A stretch of 64,000 bases of DNA. It comes from Streptomyces indicus (GTDB taxonomy: Bacteria; Actinomycetota; Actinomycetes; Streptomycetales; Streptomycetaceae). The position numbers and the translations under genes were made by a program. This document shows positions 27,052 to 35,140 of the stretch, one piece after another (position 1 is the first letter of the stretch; every line of letters begins with the position of its first letter). The notes below the pieces were generated by a model, which worked only from the letters and a program-made list of their open reading frames with translations, made no database searches and was not told the origin of the DNA. The stretch covers positions 1 through 64,000 of the forward strand of contig NZ_FNFF01000006.1 of assembly GCF_900100315.1 (NCBI RefSeq), read 5' to 3'.

Positions 27052-28391
27052 TCACGGCTGCAGCCCCGGCATCGAGTCCGGGGCCGGGCAGATGCGCGTG
27101 CCCGCGCGGTCGAACACGTAGAGCCGCTCCAGGTCGACGAGGAGCGGGATGTGCGCGCCGGCGCGGATGCGGTGTTCGGGTCCGGCGCGCAGCACCAGGT
27201 CGCCGCCGGCCGTCGTACGGCGCTCCGGCGGTACGGACACGGGGCTCCCGGGGCGGGACGGCGCGGAGGCCCGCGCGCGGTCGCCGCCCAGGGCGCGGGC
27301 GTGGGCGAGCGCGCGGCGAGCCAGGGCCGGCGCGCGGCGCCCGCGGGGGCCAGGTCCACGGCGGGCCGGGAGGCTTCGAGTTCGGGGACGAGGGCGCGGC
27401 GGGAGCCGGTGTTCACGTGCACGAGCACCTCGTGGCCCTGGTACTCGACATGCTCCACGACCCCGCCGAGCACGGCCTCCGCGGAACGCGCCTGGCTCGG
27501 CGGGGCGATCCGTACGGCCTCGGGGCGCAGCCCGACGATCACCGGCCGGCCCTGCTGGATACGGAGCAGCTGGTGGTCGGTGGTCAGCGGTTCGGGCAGG
27601 CGCAGGCGCTGCCGGCCCAGGTCGAGCGCCATGGGCGAGCCGAGCGGGGCGTGGACCACACCCTCCAGGAGGTTGATGCGCGGGGTGCCGATGAAGGCCG
27701 CGACGAAGACGTTCACCGGGCGCGCGTACAACTCCCGTGGCCTGCTGACCTGTTGGAGCACCCCGTCGCGCATCACCGCCACGCGGTCGCCGAGCGACAT
27801 CGCCTCCGCCTGATCATGTGTCACATAGACGGTGGTGACGCCTAGTTCGGCCACGATCCGGGCGATCTCGGCGCGCAGATGGCTGCGGAGTTTCGCGTCG
27901 AGGCTGGAGAGGGGTTCGTCGAGCAGGAACACCGAGGGCTGCCGGGAGATCGCCCGCCCCATCGCCACGCGCTGCCGCTCACCGCCCGACATCTGCGCGG
28001 GGAAACGGTCGAGGAGATCCTCGATGGCCAGCATGCGCGCGGTGGACCGCACCTGCGGGTCGTGGTCCGTCGCGGGGTCGCGCAGCCGCAGCGGGAAGGC
28101 GATGTTCTCGCGGGTGGTCATCGACGGGTAGAGCGCGAAGCTCTGGAACATCATGGCGATGTCGCGTTCGCGCGGCAGCACGTCGTTCGCGGGCTCCCCG
28201 CCGAGCAGCAGCTCGCCCTCGCTGATGTCCTCGAGCCCGGCGATCATGCGCAGGACCGTGGACTTGCCGCAGCCCGAGGGCCCGAGCAGCACCAGGAACT
28301 CCCCCGGCGCCACGGAGAGGGACACCTGGCGCACGGCGTACGCGTCCCCGTATCTCTTGCTCACTTCGCGCAGTTCGATGGCGTGACTCAT
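27052..28391 (-). CDS. sugar-type ABC transporter ATP-binding protein, frameshifted C-terminus
   Basis: Nucleotide-binding subunit of the CUT1/UgpC-MsmK type. Walker A is GPSGCGKST, followed by MMFQSFALYP (Q-loop), signature MSGGERQRVAMGRA, Walker B VFLLDEPLSSLD, and TOBE region with VGLRPEAVRI. Up to about residue 330 one frame codes well. The expected C-terminal end (RAGAHIPLLVDLERLYVFDRAG) is instead in another frame ending at 27052. The switch falls near 27320-27345. If the frame is not corrected, the unshifted frame runs to 27009 with a nonsense Arg/Ser/Pro-rich tail. It is either a real frameshift in the regulatory tail or a one-base sequencing error. ATG 28391 or 28397 may start it. 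No permease genes are adjacent. Confidence 0.8.
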
Positions 28392-28450
28392 GGACATCCG
28401 CCTGGAGTTGGGGGCCGGGCCCGGCTGGGCCGTACGGCCGAGAGTGGCTC

Positions 28451-28475
28451 GGACCCTAAGCACGGGGCAGGGTCC
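28451..28475. promoter_or_regulatory. inverted repeat upstream of ABC ATPase gene
   Basis: GGACCCT (28451-28457) and AGGGTCC (28469-28475) are perfect 7-bp arms around 11 bases. It lies about 60 bases upstream of the leftward ABC ATPase start and could be its operator. The region is shared with the rightward MoeB-rhodanese gene. Confidence 0.45.
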
Positions 28476-28490
28476 ACACAAGAGTTATGT

Positions 28491-28540
28491 GCAAAATTTT
28501 CTGCGACATGTTGAGAAACTGCGTTGCAGTGAGATGCAAT
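28491..28540 (+). promoter_or_regulatory. candidate promoter of MoeB-rhodanese gene, shared motif A
   Basis: An AT-rich stretch (CAAAATTTTC) precedes GCGACATGTTGAGAAA. TTGAGA (28511-28516), 18 bases, TGCAAT (28535-28540) makes a plausible promoter. TTGCA-GTGAGA-TGCAA (28525-28540) is an inverted repeat over the -10. A very similar AT-tract plus GCGA...TGTTGAGAAA block occurs upstream of the condensation-domain gene (36771-36800). Confidence 0.5.
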
Positions 28541-28596
28541 TGCGTTCCAGAGGCGCCGAGTTGAGCGTTTCCCGCCCGGACACCCCAGGAGACCCC

Positions 28597-29736
28597 ATGC
28601 CGCTTCCCCCGCTGGCGCGACCCGTCACCGGCCTGCCCGCCTCGGAATCGACCCGTCAGGCACATCAGTTGATACGCGCCGGGCACGGCTCCGAGGGGCA
28701 GCGCCGACTGGCCGGAAGCCGGGTCCTGGTCGTCGGCGCCGACGAGATCGGCGCCCCGCTCATCGCGCACCTCGCCGACTCCGGCGTGGGGATGATCGGT
28801 GTCGCCGACGGCTCTCGCCTGGACCCGTGGGACCGCTACCTCGGGCTGCCCGACGCGGAACCCGCGGACCGGGCCACAGCCTGGGCCCGCGTGCTCGAAC
28901 GCACCCATCCGTTCGTGCGCACCGTGGCTGAGGGCTGGTTCGAGCTGCCCCGCGCACGCGAACTCGTGCGGGACTACGACCTCGTGGTGTGCGCGGGTGA
29001 GGACCCGGCCCGCTGTCAGCTCGTCGACGACGTGTGCGCCGAGGCAGGCCTGCCCTTCGTGTGGGGCTCCATGGGGGCCGCCGGAGGGCGCGTCTCGGTC
29101 TTCTGGGACCGGCACGGCCCTGGCTTCAGGGATCTGTTCCCGGAGCCTCCCGCCCCCTACTTCCGTGGCGTGTCCGGCGCGCTGAAGGTGGTCGGCGCCT
29201 GGCTGGGGGTCGCCCTGGCCACCGAGGTGGTCAAGCTGCTCACGGGTCAGGGCGAACCGCTGGTGGGCCGGGTGATGGAGTACGACGCGATGGCCGGCAC
29301 GTGCGCGACCGTGCCGCTGCGGCCGCAGGAGCGGGCCGCGCGCCCGGCCGAACCCACCGCCGCCGAGCCCTTCTTCGGGCTGCTCTCGCCGGAGGCGACC
29401 GAGGCCGCGCGGGAGTCCACCATCTCCGCGGAGCAGCTGAAGGAACTGCTCGACACGGACGCCCCGGTCCACCTGGTGGACGTCCGCGAGCCGGACGAGT
29501 ACGCCTTCGCCCGCCTGCCGGGCTCGGTGCTCGTCCCGCAGGGCGAGTTCCTGCACGCAGACGCCGCCGCACAGTTGCCCACGGACCGCAGGACCGTGCT
29601 GCTGTGCCGGGCAGGGATCCGCTCCGCGGAGGTACTCGCCGTGGTCAAGCGGAGCGGTCACCCCGACGCGGTCCACCTGGGCGGGGGCATCCTGGCCTGG
29701 GCGGAACGGATCGATCCGGAGATGCCCACCTACTGA
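28597..29736 (+). CDS. degenerate MoeB/ThiF-like domain fused to rhodanese
   Basis: 379 residues from ATG 28597 (AGGAG upstream). The N-terminal 1-260 aligns with MoeB/MoeZ E1-like adenylating enzymes (LPFVWGSMGAAGGRVSVFWDRHGPG). Key features are altered: the nucleotide loop reads GADEIG instead of GAGGLG, the usual catalytic Cys in YRCLYPEP is Asp179 (FRDLFPEP), and the zinc CxxC pairs are gone. The C-terminal rhodanese (about 285-379) keeps its active Cys337 in LLCRAGIRS. True MoeZ adenylates and sulphurates carrier proteins such as ThiS, MoaD or CysO. This copy may have lost adenylation but could still move sulphur. It borders a carrier-protein biosynthetic operon and shares a promoter motif with its exporter operon. 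Confidence 0.82.
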   Translation: MPLPPLARPVTGLPASESTRQAHQLIRAGHGSEGQRRLAGSRVLVVGADEIGAPLIAHLADSGVGMIGVADGSRLDPWDRYLGLPDAEPADRATAWARVLERTHPFVRTVAEGWFELPRARELVRDYDLVVCAGEDPARCQLVDDVCAEAGLPFVWGSMGAAGGRVSVFWDRHGPGFRDLFPEPPAPYFRGVSGALKVVGAWLGVALATEVVKLLTGQGEPLVGRVMEYDAMAGTCATVPLRPQERAARPAEPTAAEPFFGLLSPEATEAARESTISAEQLKELLDTDAPVHLVDVREPDEYAFARLPGSVLVPQGEFLHADAAAQLPTDRRTVLLCRAGIRSAEVLAVVKRSGHPDAVHLGGGILAWAERIDPEMPTY

Positions 29737-29782
29737 GACCGGCTCGGCGAGGACGCTTCCCGGGTCCGGCGGGCCGTCCGCT

Positions 29783-29796
29783 TGCCCCCGGGGGCA
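29783..29796. terminator. palindrome between convergent genes
   Basis: TGCCCCCGGGGGCA, a perfect 14-bp palindrome between the MoeB-rhodanese and acyl-CoA dehydrogenase stops. With no loop it is a weak hairpin, but its position suggests termination. Confidence 0.35.
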
Positions 29797-29805
29797 CCGC
29801 CCGCT

Positions 29806-30978
29806 TCACAGCGAGGTCGAGATCACCAGGCGCTGGATCTGGTTGGTGCCCTCGATGAGCTGGAGCAGTTTGGCCTCGCGCATCCATCGCTCCGTCGGGT
29901 GGTCGGTCACGTATCCGTAGCCGCCGAGTACCTGGACGGCATCCGTGGTCACCCGCATCGCGGTGTCGGTGGCGAAGAGCTTGGCCTGGGCGGCGGCGGC
30001 CGAGACAGGCTCTCCGGCGTCCAGTCGGCGGGCCGCGTCGAGCAGCAGCGAGCGGGCAGCGGCCACCTGGGTCGCCATGTCGGCGAGCAGGAAGCCGAGG
30101 CCCTGGAAGGTGATGATCGCCTTGCCGAACTGCTGCCGGGTCTTGGCGTAGGCGACGGCATAGTCGAGCGCGGCCTGGGCCAGTCCCACCGCGCAGGCGG
30201 CGATGCCGAGGCGCCCCCGGTCGAACAGGCCCATCGCGATCAGAAATCCCTTGCCGGGCCTGCCGATCCGCCGCTCCTCGGGGATCTCCGCCCCGTCGAA
30301 GACGATCTGGGCGGTCGGCGAGGACCGGACGCCCATCTTGCGTTCAAGGGCCTGCGGCCGGATGCCCGGTGTGCCGGCGGGCGCAAGGAGCAGGGACAGT
30401 CCGCGCACGCCGTCGCCTCCCGTGCGGCAGAACACGTTGTAGTAGTCGGCGGCGCCCGCGTGACTGACCCAGGACTTGACGCCGTTCACGGCGTACCCGC
30501 CCTCCCGCAGGACCGCCGTGGTCCGCAGCGCGGAGATGTCGGAGCCGGCCTCGGCCTCCGAGACACAGTTCGCGCCGAGGAGTTCGCCGCCGAGCATGTC
30601 CGGCAGCCAGGCGGCCCGCTGTTCGTCGGTGCCGAAGGCCGCAAGGCCGTAGCAGGAGAGCACGTGGATGTTCACCGACTGGGCGACACCCAGCCACTGT
30701 TGGGCCAGGGTCTCCAGCACGGTGAGGTACACCTCATAGGGCTGGCCTCCTCCGCCGTACTCCTGCGGGTAGGGCAGCCCGAGCAGTCCGGCCCGGCCGA
30801 GCGTGCGCAGCAGGTCGCGCGGGAAGGCCGCCTCGGCCTCGTACTCCTCCACGCGGGGCGCGAGTTCGGCGGCCGCCAGGTGCCGGACGAGTTTCAGCAG
30901 GTCGATGGCTTCCTCGGTCCAGGCGGGCCCGGTGGGCAAGGGCCGCGGGCGTCGGGCCGGGGCGGAGGTGGTGGTCAT
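29806..30978 (-). CDS. acyl-CoA dehydrogenase (possibly acting on carrier-bound substrate)
   Basis: 390 residues, a full-length flavin-dependent acyl-CoA dehydrogenase. GLPYPQEYGGGG and NCVSEAEAGSDISALRTTA are the N-terminal and FAD-binding motifs. RQQFGKAIITFQGLGFLLADMA and GGYGYVTDHPTERWMREAK are C-terminal signatures. The catalytic base is Glu376 in LIEGTNQIQR. It is the last gene of a seven-gene leftward operon with a stand-alone carrier protein and an AMP ligase. In several natural-product pathways such dehydrogenases oxidise aminoacyl- or acyl-S-carrier substrates (for example prolyl to pyrrolyl). A similar desaturation is plausible here, but the substrate is unknown. Confidence 0.9.
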   Translation of the reverse strand: MTTTSAPARRPRPLPTGPAWTEEAIDLLKLVRHLAAAELAPRVEEYEAEAAFPRDLLRTLGRAGLLGLPYPQEYGGGGQPYEVYLTVLETLAQQWLGVAQSVNIHVLSCYGLAAFGTDEQRAAWLPDMLGGELLGANCVSEAEAGSDISALRTTAVLREGGYAVNGVKSWVSHAGAADYYNVFCRTGGDGVRGLSLLLAPAGTPGIRPQALERKMGVRSSPTAQIVFDGAEIPEERRIGRPGKGFLIAMGLFDRGRLGIAACAVGLAQAALDYAVAYAKTRQQFGKAIITFQGLGFLLADMATQVAAARSLLLDAARRLDAGEPVSAAAAQAKLFATDTAMRVTTDAVQVLGGYGYVTDHPTERWMREAKLLQLIEGTNQIQRLVISTSL

Positions 30979-31077
30979 GGCAGCGTCCTCGGATTCGGTG
31001 GAGCAGCGCCACAGGGGGTGCCCGGGGCTGCGGAGGGGGGTCGGGGGATCCGCTTCAGGGGCGGGAGGAGGAAGGCG

Positions 31078-31854
31078 TTACGCGCGCAGGCCGGCGTCCG
31101 GGACTCCGGGACAGACCGCGAGCGCCACCGGACAGCCCTGGAACGGAGGCATCCGGTACCAGTGCGCACCGCCCCAGCTGCCGTGCCGTGCGCCTGCCGG
31201 GACCGGGATCCGGCGAAGCCCCGGGCCGGCCCGCAGCCCCAGCGCCTTGGCACAGGCCTCACGCACGGTCCATGCGGCGGCGAACTCCAGCTGGGCGCAG
31301 GTGACTTGGGAGGTTGCGGCGTCGGGGGCGGGACCGACACGGGTTGCGGGTCCGGTACGGGTTGCGGGTCCGGTACGGACTGCGGGTCCGGTACGGACTG
31401 CGGGTCCGGTACGGACTGCGGGACCGGCCCCGGCCACCCCGTACCGGCGCAGCAGCCGGGTGCCCACCGGTACGGGGATCTGGAGGTCGACGCCGACCTC
31501 GCAGCCGTGGGCGGCCGTGGCCGCGATCCGGCCCGCGCTGTGCGAGATGCTCACCGCGATCTCGGGAGCGCTCACGCAGACGGGCCTGCCGTCTGCCCGC
31601 GCGACGATGCGCACCGACTCGGCGGATTCTCCGGTGAGTTCGGCGACGGCGCGGCGCACCAGGGCGCGTCCTGCGAGGAATTCCCGGCGGCGCAGGCCGG
31701 TCATGGCGCGCGCGGCCCGCAGGTCGTCGGGGTCGGCCGGAGGCGGCGTACCGTCCGCGCGTCCGAGCAGCGTCACCGTCGTCGCGCCGGCAGCCGCGAG
31801 ACGCATCAGGACCGGCCTCGCGGTGAAGCCGGCCGGGATCAGGCCGGCAGCCAC
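31078..31854 (-). CDS. 4'-phosphopantetheinyl transferase with internal repeat
   Basis: 258 residues from GTG 31854, which overlaps the aldolase stop by 16 bases and has GAGG at good spacing. It would transfer phosphopantetheine from CoA to the operon's carrier protein. Sfp-type motifs are visible: ISHSAGRIAATAAHGCEVGVDLQ (magnesium-binding Asp; the usual following Glu is Gln) and WTVREACAKALG. Between them, residues about 147-178 consist of the repeated hexapeptide GPAVRT/GPATRT, encoded by 18-bp minisatellite units. This insert lies between the two catalytic motifs and is not part of the family fold. ATG 31806 is a less likely start. Confidence 0.88.
   Translation of the reverse strand: MAAGLIPAGFTARPVLMRLAAAGATTVTLLGRADGTPPPADPDDLRAARAMTGLRRREFLAGRALVRRAVAELTGESAESVRIVARADGRPVCVSAPEIAVSISHSAGRIAATAAHGCEVGVDLQIPVPVGTRLLRRYGVAGAGPAVRTGPAVRTGPAVRTGPATRTGPATRVGPAPDAATSQVTCAQLEFAAAWTVREACAKALGLRAGPGLRRIPVPAGARHGSWGGAHWYRMPPFQGCPVALAVCPGVPDAGLRA
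31343..31431 (-). repeat. 18-bp minisatellite inside PPTase gene
   Basis: On the plus strand, two copies of GTTGCGGGTCCGGTACGG (31343, 31361) and two of ACTGCGGGTCCGGTACGG (31379, 31397) stand in tandem, with a decayed fifth copy from 31415 and a partial one before 31343. The unit is a multiple of three, so copy-number change keeps the reading frame. Confidence 0.92.
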
Positions 31855-32558
31855 TGCCCGGCCTCGGGCCAGCGCCGCACGGCACGGCGGACCGCGTAGT
31901 CCCAGTACGAACGGACGGAGAGGTCCGCGTAGATGAAGTCCTGCTTGAGCCGAACGTCCTGAGGGCTCGAGTAGTGGTAGGCCTGCCCCGTGGAGAGCGC
32001 GGCGAGCTGAAGCCGGCAGGCGCGCTCGAGGACTTGGGCGAAGACCGCGGCATGGCGCACGCTCTTGCCGACGACCACGCCTCCGTGGTTGCGCAGGAAG
32101 ACGGCCCGGCCGGTGTCCCCGAGTTCCTTCGCGATCTGGTCGCCGGTGGCGATGTCGAGGACGGTGTTGCTGGTGGTGGTGAAGACGCCGGTCGCGTCCA
32201 CGAAGCAGGCGCCTTCGTGGGACAGGGGGCGCAGTTCGAGGTCGCAGGCGCCGAACAGCAGGGTGTACGGGGCGTGGCTGTGCACGATGCCGTTGACGTC
32301 CGGGCGGGCCCGGTAGATCGCCTGGTGGAGCGGGAGTTCGGGGGGCGCCGAGCGCGGGGCCGGCTGCTCGTGGTCCACGGCGGCGGTCACGGTCTCCTCG
32401 GGGGTGACCTCGTCGAACCCGCAGAGCGCGTTCTTGATCAGGAAGGTGTCCGCGCCGGGCATCCTGGCGGATATCTGGCCCTGGTTGAAGTCGTCGTGCC
32501 CGTCCAGGGAGAGCATCCGCCCGCCCAGGGCGAGCTGGGCGGCCAACCGTCGTGTCAT
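31839..32558 (-). CDS. class II aldolase/adducin family protein
   Basis: 239 residues. The zinc-binding HxH lies in GIVHSHAPYTLLF and the third His in FLRNHGGVVVG. The catalytic-base Glu region is PPELPLHQAIYRARPDV. The fold is that of L-fuculose-phosphate or ribulose-5-phosphate epimerase-type class II aldolases. It would form or break a C-C bond through a zinc-stabilised enolate, or decarboxylate. It lies between the DapB-like gene (13-base gap) and the PPTase gene (overlap), so it clearly belongs to the carrier-protein operon. The substrate cannot be read from sequence. Confidence 0.9.
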   Translation of the reverse strand: MTRRLAAQLALGGRMLSLDGHDDFNQGQISARMPGADTFLIKNALCGFDEVTPEETVTAAVDHEQPAPRSAPPELPLHQAIYRARPDVNGIVHSHAPYTLLFGACDLELRPLSHEGACFVDATGVFTTTSNTVLDIATGDQIAKELGDTGRAVFLRNHGGVVVGKSVRHAAVFAQVLERACRLQLAALSTGQAYHYSSPQDVRLKQDFIYADLSVRSYWDYAVRRAVRRWPEAGQWLPA

Positions 32559-32571
32559 CGGAGTACCTCTC

Positions 32572-33336
32572 TCATTGCGTGGTCGGCCAAGGGGCGGCCG
32601 AGAGCGTGTCGAAGACCTCGTCCACGGTCACCAGGCCGGGAGCCCGCCCGGGCAGGTGCCGGGCCAGGCCCAGGGCGGTACGCGCCACGGCGTGCAGGGA
32701 CGTCACCTGGTGGTGCACGGTGAGTGCCTCCTCGGCACCCCAGGTCCAGGTGATCGAGTGCTCGCTGACCTCGGGGCCGCCGCGCCGCAGTCCCAGCTCC
32801 GCCCCGGGATGGCCGCCGGCGTCCGTCCAGGCGGCGGCGAGCCGTTGGGCGGTCGCGCTGACCCGCGCCGCTTTGCGCACGGGGTGCCGGTCGAGGACGT
32901 CCACCACCGGTGCGGTGAGGTGGTGGGCGGCAGCGACGAGACCGGCGATCCTGCGTTGCAGATAGCTGCCGAACGAGAGGTTGACGGCCTCGAGCACGGG
33001 CACGGCGGCGGCCACCTCGGAGAGCGGTCCCGGGTGGGTGTCGCGGAGATGGGAGACGCACTCGAGGAGCGGAACGGAGTGCCGCAGGCAGTACGCGGCG
33101 ACCTCCGGGAAACCGTCCGGCGCACCGGCGTCGATGAGGACGGCGGGCACGGACTCCACGGTCCAGCCGGTGCTCGCCCGCGCCCGCAGGCTCACCGGCA
33201 CGCGGGCGTCCGCGCAGGCCTTGAGCAGGGCGCTGCCGAGCCGTCCCGCGCCGACGATGCCCACGGTGAACGGTGGTGCGTCCTGCGCGCGGGCCGGCTC
33301 CGGTGCGCTCCTGGCCGACGCCACGCTAGGCCGCAT
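32572..33336 (-). CDS. dihydrodipicolinate reductase (DapB)-like oxidoreductase
   Basis: 254 residues from ATG 33336, overlapping the carrier-protein stop by 11 bases. N-terminal Rossmann motif VGIVGAGRLGSALLKAC. The DapB-like catalytic segment reads DRHPVRKAARVSATA against the canonical EAHHRHKVDAPSGTA, so the His and the Lys four residues later are kept while the DAPSGT substrate loop is changed. NLSFGSYLQRRI corresponds to NFSxGV in DapB. This suggests NAD(P)H reduction of an imine or cyclic substrate related to, but not, dihydrodipicolinate; aspartate-dehydrogenase-like chemistry is an alternative. It is a duplicate within a biosynthetic operon, not the housekeeping lysine enzyme. Confidence 0.78.
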   Translation of the reverse strand: MRPSVASARSAPEPARAQDAPPFTVGIVGAGRLGSALLKACADARVPVSLRARASTGWTVESVPAVLIDAGAPDGFPEVAAYCLRHSVPLLECVSHLRDTHPGPLSEVAAAVPVLEAVNLSFGSYLQRRIAGLVAAAHHLTAPVVDVLDRHPVRKAARVSATAQRLAAAWTDAGGHPGAELGLRRGGPEVSEHSITWTWGAEEALTVHHQVTSLHAVARTALGLARHLPGRAPGLVTVDEVFDTLSAAPWPTTQ

Positions 33337-33595
33337 CGGAGCCCAGCTCGGCCAGGACGGCGGTGACGATCCCGTCCACCGTGCCGAGGGCCTCGCCACC
33401 CTCGTCGGCGTCCAGGTAGACGCCGAACTCGTTCTCGATGGCGTCGAGCAGGCGGATGTAGGAGAGCGAGGTGTAGTTGACGGCTTCCAGTACGCCTCCT
33501 TGTGCCTCTACGTCCTGCACGCTGATCTCGCCCTCGTGGGACGCGACGATCAGACGGAGCACGCCGTCACGGATGAGCTGCGGGCCGGCTGGCAT
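33326..33595 (-). CDS. stand-alone acyl/peptidyl carrier protein
   Basis: 89 residues. The phosphopantetheine attachment is expected at Ser43 in NYTSLSYIRLLDAIENEFGVYL. The usual Asp before this Ser (DSL) is Thr (TSL). Acidic helices surround it, as in discrete carrier proteins. It is the third gene of the leftward operon, followed with overlap by the DapB-like gene and accompanied by its own PPTase, AMP ligase and acyl-CoA dehydrogenase. It is therefore the likely tether for pathway intermediates. Gap to the upstream ligase gene is 111 bases. Confidence 0.87.
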   Translation of the reverse strand: MPAGPQLIRDGVLRLIVASHEGEISVQDVEAQGGVLEAVNYTSLSYIRLLDAIENEFGVYLDADEGGEALGTVDGIVTAVLAELGSDAA

Positions 33596-33706
33596 GACTG
33601 ACTCCTCGGGATGGGGCCGGCGGCCTCGGCCGCCGGCCGCGGGGGCCGGGCAGGGTGTGCCCGGAAGTGCCGGGCTGTGAAAGGGAGTTGGGCAGGTCCG
33701 GCCCGG

Positions 33707-35140
33707 TCAACGGGTGCCGGTGTCGAACAGGCTCCGAAGTTCGTGCAGCACGGGCTTGCCGATCACCGTGGTGGGGAGGGCGTCGACCACACGGATCAGG
33801 GTGGGGATCTTGTGCGCCGCAAGACTGTCCGCGAGGCTGCCGCGGAGCCGCAGGCGTACCTCGCCGGGGTCGGACCCCGCACGCAGCACGAGCACCGCGG
33901 CCACGGCGGGTTCGCCGTGCTGGTCGGGCGCTTCGAGGACCACGGCCTGTTCCACTCCGGGCACGGCACCCACCGCCTCGCCGACCTCGACCGGGTCGAC
34001 CTTGCGCCCGCCCACGTTGATCATGCGGTGGGAGCGTCCGGTCAGGACCAGTTCGCCGTCCTCGAGCCGGCCGCGGTCGCCCGTGGCGTAACGGCCCGCG
34101 TCGTCGATCCGGCTCTCCAGGAGTCCGGGGGCGTTGAGATAACGGGTGGCCATCGAGGCGCTGCGTACATGGACGGCCCCGTCCTGCGGGTCCGGCCCCC
34201 GGGTCTGGATGTCCACGCCCGGCAGCGGACGGCCGAGGCTCTCGGCCGCGGTGGAGGTGGAGTACGTCAGCGGCCCGGCCTCCGCGACCCCGTAGTAGTT
34301 GCCCATCGGCACACCGGTCAGCGCGGTGAACCGCTCCTTGGTCTCGGGGCGCAGTGGAGCGCCCGAGGAGATGGCGACGCGTACGGAGGCGAAGTCGGCG
34401 CGGCCGCCGCCGGTGCGCACGAAGGAGTCGTAGAGGGCGGGGAAGGCGACCAGGCGGGTGGCCCGGGAGCCGGCGACGAGCCGGCGGATGCGGCCGCTGG
34501 TCGGCAGGCCGTGCGCCAGGTGCAGCTGCGCACCGACGAGGAAGGCGGCCAGAAGAGAGGTGTTGAAGGCGAGTCCGTTGGACAGACCCGCGCAGCACAG
34601 GACGCGGTCGTCGGCGGTCATTCCCGTGCCCGCCGCCCAGTTCGCCGCCGCCGCGCGGACCGCTTGGCCGGAGAATTCCAGGCAGTTGGGCTTGCCGGTG
34701 GTACCGGAGGTGAAGCGGCACACCTCGGTGTCGGGGTGGAGCGGGTGGCGGCGCCCGGCGGTGTACCGCTGCACGGCGGTCAGGCCGGGCAGCACGGGGA
34801 CCGCCTCGCCCGCCGCGTCGCGGTCGTGCAGGAGGAGGTCGAGGGAGCAGTCCTCGCTGATGCGTTCCAGTTCGCCGTCGCTCGCCGAGGCGTCGATCAG
34901 GAACGGGACCGCGCCCGCGTGGAGAATGCCGAGGTAGGCGGTCACCCAGGCGGTGCTGTTCCGCGCGGCCAGACCGATCCGCGGGCGCTCGTCCGCGGCC
35001 CGGACGCCGCCGAACCACTCCGCGGCCCGCAGGCCTGCCCGGTGCAACGCGTCGTAGCCGAGGCAGGAGTCGGGGCCGGACACCGCCGTTCCGCCCCCGT
35101 ACCGGTCGGCACATCGCTCGAACTCGGCGGCGAGAATCAT
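33707..35140 (-). CDS. AMP-dependent ligase (adenylating enzyme)
   Basis: 477 residues. Class I adenylate-forming enzyme: P-loop-like RFTSGTTGKPN, GVAEAGPLTYS (A5), ATGDRGRLEDGELVLTGRSHRMINVGGRKVDPVEV (A7-A8), and the C-terminal catalytic Lys in VIGKPVLHEL (A10). It activates a carboxylic or amino acid as adenylate and probably loads it on the operon's carrier protein. It has no fused carrier or condensation domain. Its ATG overlaps the stop of the SagB-like gene (ATGA), indicating translational coupling. The specificity pocket does not let me name the acid. Confidence 0.93.
   Translation of the reverse strand: MILAAEFERCADRYGGGTAVSGPDSCLGYDALHRAGLRAAEWFGGVRAADERPRIGLAARNSTAWVTAYLGILHAGAVPFLIDASASDGELERISEDCSLDLLLHDRDAAGEAVPVLPGLTAVQRYTAGRRHPLHPDTEVCRFTSGTTGKPNCLEFSGQAVRAAAANWAAGTGMTADDRVLCCAGLSNGLAFNTSLLAAFLVGAQLHLAHGLPTSGRIRRLVAGSRATRLVAFPALYDSFVRTGGGRADFASVRVAISSGAPLRPETKERFTALTGVPMGNYYGVAEAGPLTYSTSTAAESLGRPLPGVDIQTRGPDPQDGAVHVRSASMATRYLNAPGLLESRIDDAGRYATGDRGRLEDGELVLTGRSHRMINVGGRKVDPVEVGEAVGAVPGVEQAVVLEAPDQHGEPAVAAVLVLRAGSDPGEVRLRLRGSLADSLAAHKIPTLIRVVDALPTTVIGKPVLHELRSLFDTGTR

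Noticed and set aside
27009..27240. The Arg/Ser/Pro-rich extension of the ABC ATPase as its true C-terminus
   Set aside because: The other frame encodes the conserved C-terminal end of this ATPase family, so the extension is a frameshift artefact.
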